This document shows positions 35,481-47,534 of a stretch of 64,000 bases of DNA, piece by piece. The position numbers and the translations under genes are program-made. Source of the stretch: Odiellus spinosus (lineage: Eukaryota > Arthropoda > Arachnida > Opiliones > Phalangiidae); the NCBI GenBank assembly GCA_963920705.1, contig OY987227.1:27447935-27511934 (forward strand), given 5' to 3'. Under the pieces are notes generated by a model that saw nothing but the letters and a program-made list of their open reading frames with translations, was not told where the DNA came from and did not search any database. The first letter of the stretch is position 1. Each line of letters starts with the position of its first letter.

Positions 35481-37261
35481 TGCCCTTAAGGCTGCTTAAC
35501 ATGTCCGCTTTTTTCCTGACTTTTCTGACTTGAAAATAGTTCATTTTTTGGAATAATCTGGATTTAAAACTCGCTGTTACTTTTCAAACGTTGCCAATAG
35601 ATTCTCTCCCAGATCTAGGGGGTGGTGTAGAAAGGGAAGGCTTAGTTTTTTCTTTTGTGAATTAGTGACTCTATGCGCTGAATGTCATGAAAAACATGTG
35701 ACGCCTAATGGGAACGAAATCGTCAATGGCTTCTTTGATCTTGTAGAAAAGCCCCAACTTCTAGTAGAGCTAATGGGAATATTTTTTTTTTTTTTGCATT
35801 GTTTTACGCGCTGCTTATTGAAGTTGGAGATACGTATTACTAACTGGAAATTTGTTAGACACGAAATAAGCCACAATATCGAGTAATCACTAACGGAGTG
35901 GCGTGTGGATGGATCTTGAGGCTTTATACAGGGGTAATTTGTAGAAAGGTACTTTTCAATCGCCAAAACGTGGGGGTGGGAAAGTTTTTTTTAGATTGGT
36001 CCGGAAATTCGTTTTCCAATATTTTGCTTTACGCAGTTTTGTGGTTTTGATGGATATTATTGGATGGGTGGGGGAAGGTTTGATCATCAAGCGAACACGC
36101 TTTACTTATACAAAATATATTAATCAGCTTAGGTGTGATTTTTCTGTTAACATTTGATATTTGCATTTTCACAAGTAAATCATCCTTCAAGTTTATAAGA
36201 CAACATACTACGGGTGACGATGAAGTGAGTCCGATTTTCTAAGTCCATTGTTTCACCCTAAGTATTCCAAAATTTGTACAGAAAGGTGGCAAGGCCCAGT
36301 ATATTCTTTGTAGAGTAAATCAGACTCGAAATCGTTTCGCGAAAGAGAGAGAGAGAGGGGGGGAGAGTCGTTTTCATTCGATACATTTCCACCCCCGTAA
36401 ATAACTAGAAAGTTAAGCGCAATATTAGCACCCAAGCACCGCCTATTTAGTTCCAATCTCAACCGCTAGAGAGATCAATTTCGAATTGCGTATCTCGACC
36501 GTTTAGAGTTTTTGGATTTTTTTCCTGTCTCCTCGGGCGAAAGCTCTGACGACAAAACTTTCAGAACCACATTCCAATCATAATATGTCTCGTTGTAAAC
36601 TTGAAGCGTGATTTACCCGTGATATTTTACGTATTGCGTCGATATCGATTGAAATCTTTGATAATGTTGTATAAAACCAAAAATAGAATCGGAACTATTA
36701 CCAAGTAGGTACTCGAACCTCGGCAGCGGTATAAGGCTACCAAATAATCATGGTTTGGTGGAGATTTTAGGCCCGCCTAAAATTTAATGGCTTTTTCTTT
36801 CGTTCTATAGCGTTTCTATAATTTTATTTCTCGCGTAGTTATATAGCGTAGCCTCGAAATGGTTTTCAAAAAGCGAGCTAGAGATAGAGAGATAACGAAA
36901 AGAGCGGAGATTTTTCATAAAATGGGAAGCTCGCGAGGCCCACTTTAATTTACGCCCCTTAATCCTCGTTTTCATTAAAAGCGAGCCAAGAAGAACATTA
37001 AAAACGCGGAGCAGCCCCTAATTCAACTTTTTTTTTCCTTCTCCCACTTTAAACCTACCTCCATCCCTCTCTCACTGTACTCGCGGTAGTCTTCGGTACA
37101 TATAAAGCGGTTGTTAGACAATATTTTAAAAATATTTCAAATGTAGGTCAAATATATATGTTAGCGATGTATTTACTCTCAAAAATTATCTAAAAATCCA
37201 CGGACAATAATATTTTCTACCTTTATCCTCTATACATGTTAAAGGCCTCTTTAAAATGCTC
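35481..37261. other. Unassigned AT-rich DNA
   Basis: Aside from the 77-bp dispersed repeat at 36,171, it contains a GAGAGAGAGAGGGGGGGAGA tract at ~36,344 and a weak B-box-like word near 36,700. No supported gene. Confidence 0.4.
36171..36245 (+). repeat. Member of a 77-bp dispersed pair (partner at 5657)
   Basis: CACAAGTAAATCATCCTTCA, AGTTTATAAGA and GTGAGTCCGATTTTCT: same order and strand as 5,657-5,733. The flanks are unrelated. Confidence 0.6.
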
Positions 37262-37268
37262 GTCCTAT

Positions 37269-37560
37269 CAAGAAGGGTCAGATAAGGAGAGGAAAAGTGG
37301 GGCTGCGTTGAGTTAGAGAGAGAAGAGCCAACCTCCCACTCGGGTGGAAAGGGGGGATAGGAAATTCTCGAGGTAAACTGTTGTCACGTGGTCGCTAGCT
37401 AGCGCGTCTCATTAAGGATTCGTTTTACCCACGTGACAACAATTTACCACGAAGCATCTCTACCCCCGTCTGTCCCCCGTTCTCCCAGAGTGGGAGTTTA
37501 GGCCGACGCAGTAGGAGCCGCGCCGTTCCCACTTTTCCTCTCCTTATCTGATCCTTCTTG
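37269..37560 (+). mobile_element. MITE family C, copy 3 (292 bp)
   Basis: Same orientation as copy 1. One substitution in the left terminus (AAGGGTCAG for AAGGATCAG). Exact 7-bp duplication GTCCTAT (37262-37268, 37561-37567). Very low divergence between the three copies suggests recent spread. Confidence 0.94.
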
Positions 37561-37567
37561 GTCCTAT

Positions 37568-39255
37568 ATGCCTACAGCCTAGCTTTGACTGTACAAGTTG
37601 TTATAGCCAATGTGCTAAGATAGAAAAGAAGGAGACTTTAAAGGGGGTTTAAAAATCGCGGATAATCCTTTTCATAACTAAAGTCGCTTAACCCCGTTTC
37701 TAAGAAACTTTAGATGAAAATTCCTACGTTTTGGACCGTTTAATGACGGACGCGGTTAAAAGTATGGCGACTCTTTATTGCTTTGTCATTATGTTACAAA
37801 ACTTATGTAAGAGTCGTTTTTTTACAAACAATTATTTCTAGGTCTATTATATCTCTATTATTTTCTCATGGCACTATTCCTACATATATTCTAGAATAAT
37901 TATGTTCGCTTGTGATGAGCATTATTATTAGAGAATATTTTGTAAAATATAGTTTTAACTAACCCTTTTGCCTTTTAGCTATCTGTAACGCGCTCACGGT
38001 TTATAACGTAACTTTAATGCTTTTAACGCTCTCCTATATTAGTGATTTTAATAAAAATAAAAAATATGAGACGCGAGAAAGAGCCAGCGTATACCGAGTT
38101 AAGGAAGATGAGGTCGAAAGAGAAAGACGTGTTAAATCCGTCTTAATGATTCACGAGTTAATTTACCGGCCGTTTATTCTAGGAGAGATTTATTTGAGGA
38201 AGAAATTTAAGCTTTATAATACTCTTTTACGCCCTTAAGATAATATTTATTTAGAGTTTACGGAGAACAACGTGTAATACATTTTAAACGTGACACCTAA
38301 CTAAGTCTATAATTTTTTTTAATTTCAAGCACCGTTGAATTTTGAAGCGTACTTATATTAAACTTATATTTAGCCAAACTTAAACTTCGATTTTGAAGAC
38401 ATTTCAAAACAGATATAAACAGAGCGATGAAAAGTAGTAGAAAACCTCCCCTTGTTCGCGTTCGTGGTCGCAGACTTTTGAAATGGAAAAAGGAAACTCA
38501 AAACCGCCTTAATTTTCACACCAGACGTATTTCTCTCCGATTTTATCTTGAATTTTAAATTGTGACATCCGTGCCAGAAACTTCTCTCTAATTTGATCTT
38601 AATCCTTCGCCAAACTCGTGTGTGTATATATATTTATATACATGTATAAATAGTTAAAACGTTATATTAATAAAGAATTAGGAAAAGAGTGGGTTTCGCC
38701 CGTCAGCTCGTCAGCTCATCCCCGAAGAGCGCCCTCTCCCCTTTTTGGGGTTAACTCGATATTTATCATCCGACCCCCTAAAACGTTTGAGCCAGCGCGT
38801 GTCACTCGGAGACGCTATTAATAGTCTTCCATTTAAAGTTAAGACGACTCTTTCGGGCTCTCTTCGTAATTTTTCTCTCGCCTCTTCCATCTTCGTCTCG
38901 CGTGGCAAGGAGGCTCTCAGTTCTCCTGGATATCCGTTCGTATAGGAAGCTCGGAACCAGTTCGTTTTCTATCCGTAGAAAGTATGGTTTAAGCGAAATT
39001 AAAGAACTTTTCCAAGGTTGCGATTGGCTATAGAGCGTAGGGGAGGGTAGGATCTTGTCTCGACGAAGGGTTTCGTAAAAATTCAGCTGCCCCCTCTTTA
39101 ATCAAAAGCGTTAAAAAGAAAATGATGGCACTCCAGAAAAAGGTCGTCCACCGACTAAATGGAGAAATTGATCGAATCGTCCTGTCGACGGAATTAACCC
39201 GAAACTTTTTTCCTCACTTAAACTTCCCCACTTTACCCACCTACTTTTACTTGAC
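37568..39255. other. Unassigned AT-rich DNA
   Basis: A moderately GC-richer piece at 38,700-38,945 carries two antiparallel ORFs of ~65 codons, neither recognisable. Confidence 0.4.
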
Positions 39256-39787
39256 TTAAAGGGAAAATACGCGTCTTATTTCAAGATGAAACTCTAGGTT
39301 CAGTTTACGGAATGTATAGATTAATTTCTCTGATCAAGTTTTCAAGAAACTCAATCGCGATATCACTCTTTAATAGAATAATTTGATTCACCCGAATTTT
39401 TTCTACACAGAAATTAAAATCTGAATTTAAATTATCCTCTTAAAGTTGTCATTAAAATTGTCCAAAATTTATTATTTTCGTAATTTTTAAAATAAATTTA
39501 AAAGCTATTCCATATTTAGCTAGTAGTTTCAAGGTTTAAAATATAACCAGGGGGAAAAAAATAGAGGAATTAAGAATGAAATCATGGAACATGGGTTTCC
39601 AATTGAATCTGTTTTCAGAAATGAACCTATTTTTCATTTACTGCGTACGTATGTGGCCATTCCCTTCGCGGATAAATCAGGGAGAGTGCTTGAAAGTTCT
39701 GGAAATGTCTCGTGGGTTTTCGCTAGTTACGTATATTATAGTATATTCTTATATACGAAGATAACCTAAAAAAGGCTTTCCCTTTAA
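39256..39787. mobile_element. Possible TTAA-flanked MITE (532 bp)
   Basis: TTAAAGGGAAAATACG at the left and GGCTTTCCCTTTAA at the right make an ~11-bp inverted repeat with TTAA boundaries. The interior is AT-rich and shows no further pairing that I can see. Isolated ends of the same type also occur near 30,152, 44,320 and 60,506, so the pairing of these two ends is not certain. Confidence 0.4.
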
Positions 39788-40489
39788 GAAATCAAGAAGG
39801 GGGAGGAAATCCTGACAATCTTTTAATAGATAACTCCTTTAAGTCGTTCTATATCATGGCGTCGATTAGCTGCGAAGCATTCCATCGCGCTTTTCCCTCC
39901 ATTTTTCCCACTCACTCTCAGAACTCTCTTATGATTGAGAACTTTCGGGTCCTGTCTAAAAAGAGGGTGAAAATATTATTGGCAAAATAACGTAATCTAA
40001 ATTATACCCAATTTTTTAACGTTGGATTAAAGAATTACACATTATTTAGCGTATTGAAATCTTTATTTCCCTTCTTTCAAATGGAAATTTAGAGGCTATA
40101 GTTTCAACACCTTATATTATGATTATTTTATAATCATATTATCATTGCAGATTCATTATGCGCACTTTTTAATCTACAATTCATCCATTAGTTATTCATT
40201 GAACCTTTTTTTATATTTCCAAGCCGTTTCGGAGTCTGCTACTCCTGTGTTATATTATTTTATAAATATCTTTACCTTATATGAGCTTGACAAACCCTTT
40301 TTGCATTGCAATTATTGCGGGCAAAGTCAAAAAGCTTCCACATCTGCGGCTTTAAAACGTAATTTGCTCTCTTTCACCTAAGTTTCCCTTTCAACCAAGT
40401 CTTCAAAACTCTGACCATAACTAGCAACTCGTTGGCAATTTCACCATAATAGTTCTTGGAGGCAATAAAGTGTCTTCGTGTTGGGATAG

Positions 40490-40556
40490 GTATATATATT
40501 TATATACTTCGGGCTTTTCTATCAGACCATCGCTACACGTCAACTTCGTTTGGTCG
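40490..40556 (+). promoter_or_regulatory. Candidate TATA/initiator core promoter
   Basis: TATATATATTTATATA (40,491-40,506) lies ~30 bp before TCAGAC (initiator A at 40,524), and GGTCG at 40,552-40,556 sits one base off the usual downstream promoter element position. All three motifs on one strand, followed by plausible leader exons, make this the best promoter candidate in the window. AT-rich DNA gives TATA runs by chance, so it remains tentative. Confidence 0.35.
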
Positions 40557-41038
40557 AAACAGCTTTAGTTTTCAACTTGTTAGCGATGCTACGTATCCTC
40601 TGTTTGTAAAACCAGAAACGTAAGCTAGAGAAGAAATAAGAGAGTTGATTATTTGTCATAGATTTCTCATGAAAAGCAAATTTGGGTATTAGGCATAATT
40701 TTCGATAAATCATTGAATGGAAAATTTACAAAATTTGATATGGCACAACCTCGTTTTCAAATACTTTAAACCGAAATTAATTATTTTAAATTTTTATTAG
40801 GTAAGCGAACGATGAAATATCGCTGAGTCATCCAGCATTGACGTGCAAGTGGCCGACGACGATGGAGCAAGCTCAAACGCGCCTGAAAGATCATTCGATT
40901 AAAAATATTCAACCACGGACACTGATCTGAAAGTCGGGCAAAGGTCACCAAGGAGCTCTAGTACCTTCCAATACTCAACGATTGCGTTATTTTGGATATT
41001 ATAAACTCAAACAGCATTCATCTAGAGCTTCAAAATGG
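40524..41038 (+). other. Candidate 5' leader exons with ATG at a splice donor
   Basis: Inferred first exon 40,524-40,619 ends at donor GTAAGC. Inferred second exon 40,801-41,038 begins after TTTAAATTTTTATTAG and ends CAAAATG-GTAAGT, so the start codon would be directly before a consensus donor (phase 0), an arrangement common in metazoan genes. The second exon is clearly less AT-rich than the sequence around it. It contains a short upstream ORF (MEQAQTRLKDHS...). No downstream coding exon was matched. It could be a chance set of splice motifs. Confidence 0.3.
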
Positions 41039-41399
41039 TAAGTTTTATTTATATTCCATGTTTCTGTTGGTTTTTGTGAGGATTTACTATATTGAATTTG
41101 AATAATTTAATAACCACGGTTGAGAATTGAATGTAATATGATGTAATTTGTGGGCTTCCTTCTACTTCATAAATTATAATTATTCCGAAGATACAGTTTT
41201 AGCAGTTAGGCAATTTTTATTTGAATCGGAAATGTCTTATATCCTAAAATCACAATTGTGATAGTTAACTGCGAATTAGCACGAGACCATTGGCGAGTTT
41301 GACCCTGTGGCTTCGCCAGCATTTTTTCACACGTAGGTTGGTAACTTTAAGTGTCCCCCATTTTCGACGTAGCTGTCATTTTTCCTCGACAGTAATTAG

Positions 41400-41482
41400 C
41401 AGGCCCTTTTGAGAGATTTTCGAGGCCCCTTTCGTTTGTTTTCTAAGCCCCTTTGAGTGGATTTTGGGGCCCCTTTGAAATG
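41400..41482. repeat. Degenerate ~23-bp tandem repeat (4 units)
   Basis: Units of the type RGGCCCCTTTNNNTNNNTTTTCT repeat at ~22-23 bp spacing: AGGCCCTTTTGAGAGATTTT, AGGCCCCTTTCGTTTGTTTT, AAGCCCCTTTGAGTGGATTT, GGGCCCCTTTGAAATG. Confidence 0.6.
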
Positions 41483-42171
41483 TACACGTAGGCTATAGGA
41501 TACTCTTAAGCCTACCCCTGAGGGCGCCACTGATAAATATCATATGGAGACTATCTGATATTCTAATTTCTTGCGCATACTATTTGTTTCTTCTATAAAA
41601 TATCAATTCGCGAGGTTAGCCTTTTACGCGTTGAAATCTGAAAATGAATTAAACTTTTCGCGAAACCAAAGTTAATGAGGAAATGTTGAGGGGATTGAGT
41701 GAAAACTGTTAACCGAAAGGTAGCAGACTCGCGCTTTCATCTCTGTTAATTCTCTTTCCGCGAATAAGTTTTCCATAAACTCGCCATCAGAGTTTTGATT
41801 CGAGGATGTTGAGTTACGAGAAAGGTGAGCGAAGTATTCGCGAGCTATCTCTTAATAAAGAATAAGGTAGTGAAATTAGGTTTTGAATTACGTTTCATTC
41901 AAGGTTCTTCATAATGTTCTTCGTTTAATCGTAGTCCGCGAACGCGCTTTTATATAGAGTTTGGAATCTGGTCCCGTTTTCTCTGGTCGCGTCTCCGGGG
42001 GCCGTTACTAAAAGTTATCCCAGCTGAGTTTGAGGTTTAGAATCTTCTCGAGCCTAGATATTAAAGTGAGGATGAAACTAAAATTAATTTTAATCTTATC
42101 TATCGCAATTTTAAGACACGTTTTTGGTGTTTACATTAATTTCTAAAGTTTTATTAAAATTTGAAGAACAG

Positions 42172-42238
42172 TCGGGGAATTTTAAGATATTTTAAAAAGT
42201 CGGGGAATTTAAAGATCTTTCAAGAAGCCAGGAAATTA
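42172..42238. repeat. Degenerate ~32-bp tandem repeat (3 units)
   Basis: GTCGGGGAATTTTAAGATAT, GTCGGGGAATTTAAAGATCT and a weaker GCCAGGAAATTACAATCAT follow each other. Confidence 0.5.
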
Positions 42239-43024
42239 CAATCATTATCTGCGGAGAAGATTTGAAGCTGACCGTGTCAGTTGTATAGATTAGAACAAAG
42301 ATGTGTTTGGCGAACGCGGTTATATAAAAAATTAAAGGTTAAAAATTGTGTAGTATTAGCCGAAACGGTTAGGGAAAATCGTTGGTAAAGGTCAGGGGAA
42401 AACCTGGGAATTTGAATCTGAAAAAACTGTGGCAACCCTGAACTGTAAAATTAAGTAATTTTATTCTTTTGTTTTTGTCTTCACTCTCTCTTTAAAATTC
42501 TCGCCATTTTAAACTTTACCGGAATAGATTTTGAGTCTAGATAGGAGATGATGCTCGCCAAGTTTCGGCCCATTAAAGTGTTTCGAAGAGAAAAGACGAA
42601 GCGTCGCTTAAATTTTGGGATAATCATCTTACTTAATATCGTAAAGGCATGCGGCGCACGCTGTGGCCTGGGACTGCTCTTTAAACGTTATAGTGTTTAA
42701 AAGTGTACTCTTAGCGACACGCCCCTTATATTATAATTAAAATCTTAGTTTTATACGTTTATATATAAGGTTCGCGTGATGACCCTATATTTATGCCCAA
42801 AACAATTGAGCCTCTCTTCATTACAGGGCGTTTTCTCCCCTAAACCATAGCGTGATTGACTTTGTTGGACCGGAAATAATTACCATTTAACCGTACACAT
42901 AAGATTCACCCAACCAGGTCAAGAAATTTAAATAACACACGCTTACAGCTTTCAGAAAACAACCATTATGACGATCGGCTGGTTTTTCTTGTTAGATATT
43001 AGTACCTCAGCTGCAAAACTTGAT

Positions 43025-43178
43025 TAGAGGTCGGGGTTTGGACAAGATAATCCCACAAAACTTTTTGGTTAATTATTAATAATAATCAGTTAAATATTTC
43101 GATTGCATTGGATTTATCATAGATTTCCCATGGATAATTTTAAATTATGAATAAAGATAATATCTTGTTCAAACCCCG
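43025..43178. mobile_element. Family D MITE, right end decayed
   Basis: The left end TAGAGGTCGGGGTTTGG is intact. The body shares the AGATAATCC and GGATTTATCATAGA blocks with the copy at 4692. The right end reads TTCAAACCCCGTCTGTC, so the last ~10 bp are mutated or replaced. Confidence 0.72.
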
Positions 43179-43864
43179 TCTGTCTCGCCATTGGTTCTAA
43201 TTCATTAGATAACTTTATACGTACCGGTAGTTGCCTACACGTGATAAGTGTATGTATCAAGTTAATTTGAGCCAATAGAGAGAATGGCGCGAAAGCCACC
43301 ACATTTGGTGCGTTTTTCTGGACTGTCTCATTTATTCGGTAAACTTGCCGCGTATAATTTAGTACAAGTTTGAGGCGCGACATGTCAAAAGTTTGCGTCT
43401 CCCTCGGCATCGACGGGCGTAGCATACACGACTTTTAGTTTGCTAAAACTTTACCTCGACCTTTAAATCCCTCTAGACCTACCTGGTACACGCTTTACTA
43501 AATACTGAAACTTCGTTCAACTAATTTCGTGTAATTAAACGATGCGCGGGACTGAGTTTAACTGGTAAACATGCTTTTACGGTTGCGTATCATTATACAA
43601 GTTTCTTCAAATATATTTAACAAACTGCGCGAAGTAACTCGTGTTTATTCATTTTGGGGAAAAGGCCTAATAATATTAAAATATTCAAATGAAACCCCTC
43701 TTAAGGGACCCTTGGTTTCATTTTTGTCGAACGTCTACGTGAGAATAAAATTACGAAAATGTATTACTAATTCAAATTTTAGAAATACGTTAAACCAGAA
43801 AATAATTAAAATATTAAGTCGAGGACTAGACAGTCCTTCCTGCTTGTGCCCGTAGGAAACACTT

Positions 43865-43912
43865 AGGCCCTGTTCACACTAGAGACTTTGAAACCATTTC
43901 GAACCGGTTTAT
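43865..43912. mobile_element. Family F1 terminal fragment
   Basis: GGCCCTGTTCACACTAGAGA followed by CTTTGAAACCATTTCGAACC matches the left 45 bp of F1. The match stops abruptly at an unrelated sequence. Confidence 0.5.
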
Positions 43913-44039
43913 GAGAAGCCACGTGTAGATGGCGTGGCTGCCCTATTCTATCCCCTTTTTCCCAAATTCCAGTACTACTGGAGGAAAAAACACGCAGTTC
44001 ACGGCGATTTATTTTATCGGTCTATTTGTGGAAATACTA

Positions 44040-44095
44040 TGGGCCCCTTGATATACAATGCTAAACGTCATAAGGAATAAGTAGGCTTAACTCCT
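44040..44095. repeat. Single copy of dispersed repeat H
   Basis: CCCTTGATATACAATGCTAA followed by ACGTCATAAGGAATAAGTAG matches the H core found at 11,951-12,115. Confidence 0.5.
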
Positions 44096-44434
44096 TTTGA
44101 ATACGAATATAAGCACCCCGAGACTACGCGCCAGGAAAAAAAGTAATTCAGGATATTAGCGAAACGCCTAATAGCTGTTATCAGTCAAAGCCCGTAACGT
44201 GAACCACTTACAGATATCAGAAAATGGATGTCCGTCAGACGTTTTGGCTGCCAGCACTGAATATACGTTCGCCCCTCCTTATATCCATTTCGCTCTTTTA
44301 TAGATTCACAGTTATATGGTTAAAGGGAAAGTAAACGGTATACTTCCACGCGGACGTATAGTAAAAATATTTTTACGATATTTCGGTGAGAATTTCTACA
44401 TTTAGAAGATTTTTATTATATCTTCCATTTCACA

Positions 44435-44638
44435 TAGCCCCCTGAATAGCCCCCTGAATAGCCCCCTGAATAGCCCCCTGAATAGCCCCCTGAATAGCCC
44501 CCTGAATAGCCCCCTGAATAGCCCCCTGAATAGCCCCCTGAATAGCCCCCTGAATAGCCCCCTGAATAGCCCCCTGAATAGCCCCCTGAATAGCCCCCTG
44601 AATAGCCCCCTGAATAGCCCCCAGAATAGCCCCCAGAA
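44435..44638. repeat. 12-bp minisatellite TAGCCCCCTGAA (~17 units)
   Basis: Sixteen to seventeen near-perfect units of TAGCCCCCTGAA. The last two change to CCCCCAGAA and then decay into a C-rich tract ending in a run of ~11 C at 44,686. On the minus strand the array reads as a (Gly-Gly-Tyr-Ser)n frame, but no conserved flanking coding sequence or splice sites support translation. Confidence 0.95.
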
Positions 44639-44699
44639 TCGCCATGATTAGCGCCCCCCAAAAGCCCCAATTGCCCAGATTAGCCCCCCCCCCCAATTA

Positions 44700-45562
44700 T
44701 GAAGATCCTAGCGACGCCCCAGAATATACATATATATTTTAAAATAACTTAATTCGCAAAAACCAAAAACTAATTTCAGATTACTTAGAAATTTCCCAGA
44801 ACTTTATAGAATTTTCTGGAAAAGGTTACGAACGTACGCACTTACGAACATTGTAAATTAATAATGTTTGATATAATCACGCGTAAACATTCGCCTTCTA
44901 AATCTACAAACCTTGAAAAATATATAAAATTTAATTTAGTTTTTGAAAAGTAAACGAAACCTTTTTCGTGGTCAACCTCCCTTAAACTGACTGCCCTTTT
45001 ACATTTTATATTTCGCCAATAAAATAACCAACCGATAGTTGGTCGGACGACGCCGGGCGCTCGCGGCTTAGTTGTTAATATTTGGAGTTTATATATCTAT
45101 ACACGAACGCTTCGACCGCGCCGCGTTACCTCATTTCCAAACTGTTTAGAGGCGTAAATCCTTATAAGCCATAAAGAAAAACGATTATTTACTTCCAAAG
45201 TACTACGTAAATGTTAGTCCGGAAGTTTCGGCCCGCGTCTTCCAAAAGATAGAATAACTTAGAAGACGGGGAACATTTTGCCTAACGGATTAACAAAGTT
45301 TTCGCGTAACTTGGGATTCTAATATTATAACCGAATAAGTTGTTTACAAGTTTTAAGTTTTAAAGTGAAGCTCACACCGTTTTGGTTTTCGAAGCCATAT
45401 GGAAGTAATTTTAGTAGAAATAAGTCTTTTCTTGCAGAGATAACGACGTGGTATTGTACGAAAAACTTTAGATACGAGACGTCGATCGTAATGTTCTAAT
45501 TTAGAGCTCCGAATTCATATAACTTTTGTTAATTGAATAAGACCATCGTGAATGTCAATCAA
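44700..45562. other. Unassigned AT-rich DNA
   Basis: TTTTCTGGAAAAGGTTACGAAC at ~44,812 echoes TTCTGGTAAAAGTTACGGAC at ~14,503, a weak dispersed-repeat similarity. Nothing else recognised. Confidence 0.4.
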
Positions 45563-45569
45563 TTATTAT

Positions 45570-45906
45570 CAGAATCCGATGAAACCCTCCTTTGAAGTCT
45601 ATTACTCCCGGGTCTTGTCTACCCCTCTCTGTATGGGTTATTCTCAAAAGGCGCGATTCGTACGCCTCCTAACGGTAGATGTTTTCGGAGCGGGAGCTCG
45701 TCGAGCGAATATCTCTAGCAGCCTCGGAGTTAGTCAAAAAAACGTCGTCGTTTGTGGAGAGAGAGAATTTCCAATTTTCCGTAGACAGGGGGGATGAAGT
45801 AGGACCCCTTCTAACTCGTAAAATTGGGAATTTTACCCATACAGAGAGGAGCGCTATATCGAACATTGGAGTAGTAGACTTCAAAGGAGGGTTTCATCGG
45901 CTTCTG
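45570..45906 (-). mobile_element. MITE family A, copy 8 (337 bp)
   Basis: Reverse-oriented family A element. The left terminus has one change (CAGAATCCGATG). Exact 7-bp duplication TTATTAT (45563-45569, 45907-45913). Confidence 0.93.
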
Positions 45907-45991
45907 TTATTATCCATACGCGCAAAAATATCCATTTCTTATTCGAGTTACCGTATATGAATGTAACAGCAAACCTTTTATTCGTACTCAT

Positions 45992-46181
45992 TAGCCGCGT
46001 TCATGCCTTGAAATCGATTTAAACCCGTTTCCAAACGTTTCGCTAGAGTCGTGTGAACGGGAAACCGTCTTTTTTCGAATCGATTTGATTCTATTTCTCG
46101 AAACTGCTTCGGGAACCAGTTTCGTACCGATTCGGTTTCAACAACCGATAGATTTTAGAAATTCTAGTGTGACCGTAGCTA
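45992..46181. mobile_element. Family F2 element with internal deletion (190 bp)
   Basis: Starts TAGCCGCGTTCATGCC, ends CTAGTGTGACCGTAGCT. The body matches 7066-7346 up to the CAACCGATAGA block, then jumps to the right end, so ~90 bp of interior is missing. A 72-codon ORF crossing it is not credible. Confidence 0.65.
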
Positions 46182-47064
46182 TAGAGTTGTCCCTCCCTCC
46201 TCGTTTTAATAGGGTACCGTATTACCCTGTATTTTCTTTGCCAATTTACTTTCAACCCGAATACCTCCAAACTTTGAAAGTTCAGTCATGTTTTTGGATT
46301 TAAATATACTAAAATATATCCTATATATCGTTATTTTGTTCAAAAGTACGTCAAATTCTTTAGAACATAAAAACTTAGGTTTCCGAATTTATCCCTACGT
46401 ATATTCTTTCGAGTCGTATAAGAATTCGCGTTTGCAGTTTCCGGTAACTCCCATTCGGATCATTAGTTTTTAAAGAAGAGACGTTAAAAGGAAAGGAGCC
46501 TTCAGAACGAAGAGAGAGGTTCAAAAACGAAAAATATATATATAATATTGTTGTTTCAACGTTTTCTTACTTTTGCTGAATTTGTATATTTCGTGGAACT
46601 TTCTGTTCCGAGTCGGTTGCGTGGAGGGGAAGCGATTGTACCAGATTTTTAAGTCGAAAAGGGGCAAAAATTTTAAGACTCTCGATGGGAAAGAATGTTC
46701 GGAAAAGTCAGAATTTATAGCCCGGAATACGTATTTTTCGAAAGTTCGACTATAAGAGTCGAAAGGTATTTCGTATAGGGAAAATTAACTGGCTAAAACT
46801 GCTTCGAAAAGACAATATCTTTCATCTTTTACCTCTCGCTTTTCTTTTCCATATTTTTCTCGAGGCGTAAATATTAATGACTGTAACCTTTATATTCCCT
46901 TTTGGAAAGTGGCCGATCTCGTGATTAATGACGTATACGCGCCTTCCATTGTTACGTCTCTGTCTTTAAATGGCGAGTCTCATGAATATTTATCTTTATA
47001 AGAAGTTAGGAAACTAGGAATAGTAAAACCCACCCGCCTTCGTACGCGGAGTTACGAGGTTTTC
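46182..47064. other. Unassigned AT-rich DNA
   Basis: Three short plus-strand ORFs (46,085-46,755) are AT-driven translations without motifs. Confidence 0.45.
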
Positions 47065-47071
47065 ATGTTAC

Positions 47072-47489
47072 CAGAGGTGTATAATAACCCCCTTCGGGGG
47101 GAAGTATGAAAGCCCCTATACTACCAATGCTAAAAATCACGAACAACGAGAGCCCGCTGCTGACTATCTAGGCCACTAGCTCGCGCTGGACTTCTCAATG
47201 TCGCTACTCTAGTAAATGGTCTTTGTATAAACAAGACGGCTCGATTTGTGTTTGGAACTTCCTGTCTCGGGAGTCAGGCTGTCTGTTAAAATGAAGTCGA
47301 AGGTTGACTTCGGCTCGCGAGTTCCGGAAGTGTGCGTAGGGAAAATTTAGTGAGGTTCAAAATGGTGTAACTATTTTTTGGGAGTAAAGCGGTGTGTCGA
47401 TCCGCCGCGATTTACGCCGGGCACTCGTTGTTCGTCGATTTTGCCTACCTTTCATACTTCCCCCCGAAGGGGGTTATTATATACCTCTG
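47072..47489 (-). mobile_element. MITE family B, copy 3 (418 bp)
   Basis: Inverted copy with the same 418-bp length. The flanking 7-mers ATGTTAC (47065-47071) and ATATTAC (47490-47496) differ by one base. A 60-codon ORF overlapping its right end is an artefact of the repeat. Confidence 0.93.
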
Positions 47490-47534
47490 ATATTACTATA
47501 CGTGTCACCCATAAAACAATGGTATCTTCTAAAA

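Larger units (their letters stand above)
41043..43024. other. Unassigned DNA after the candidate leader exon
   Basis: Apart from two small degenerate tandem repeats (41,400 and 42,172), no continuation exon in phase 0 was recognised on the plus strand. Confidence 0.4.
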
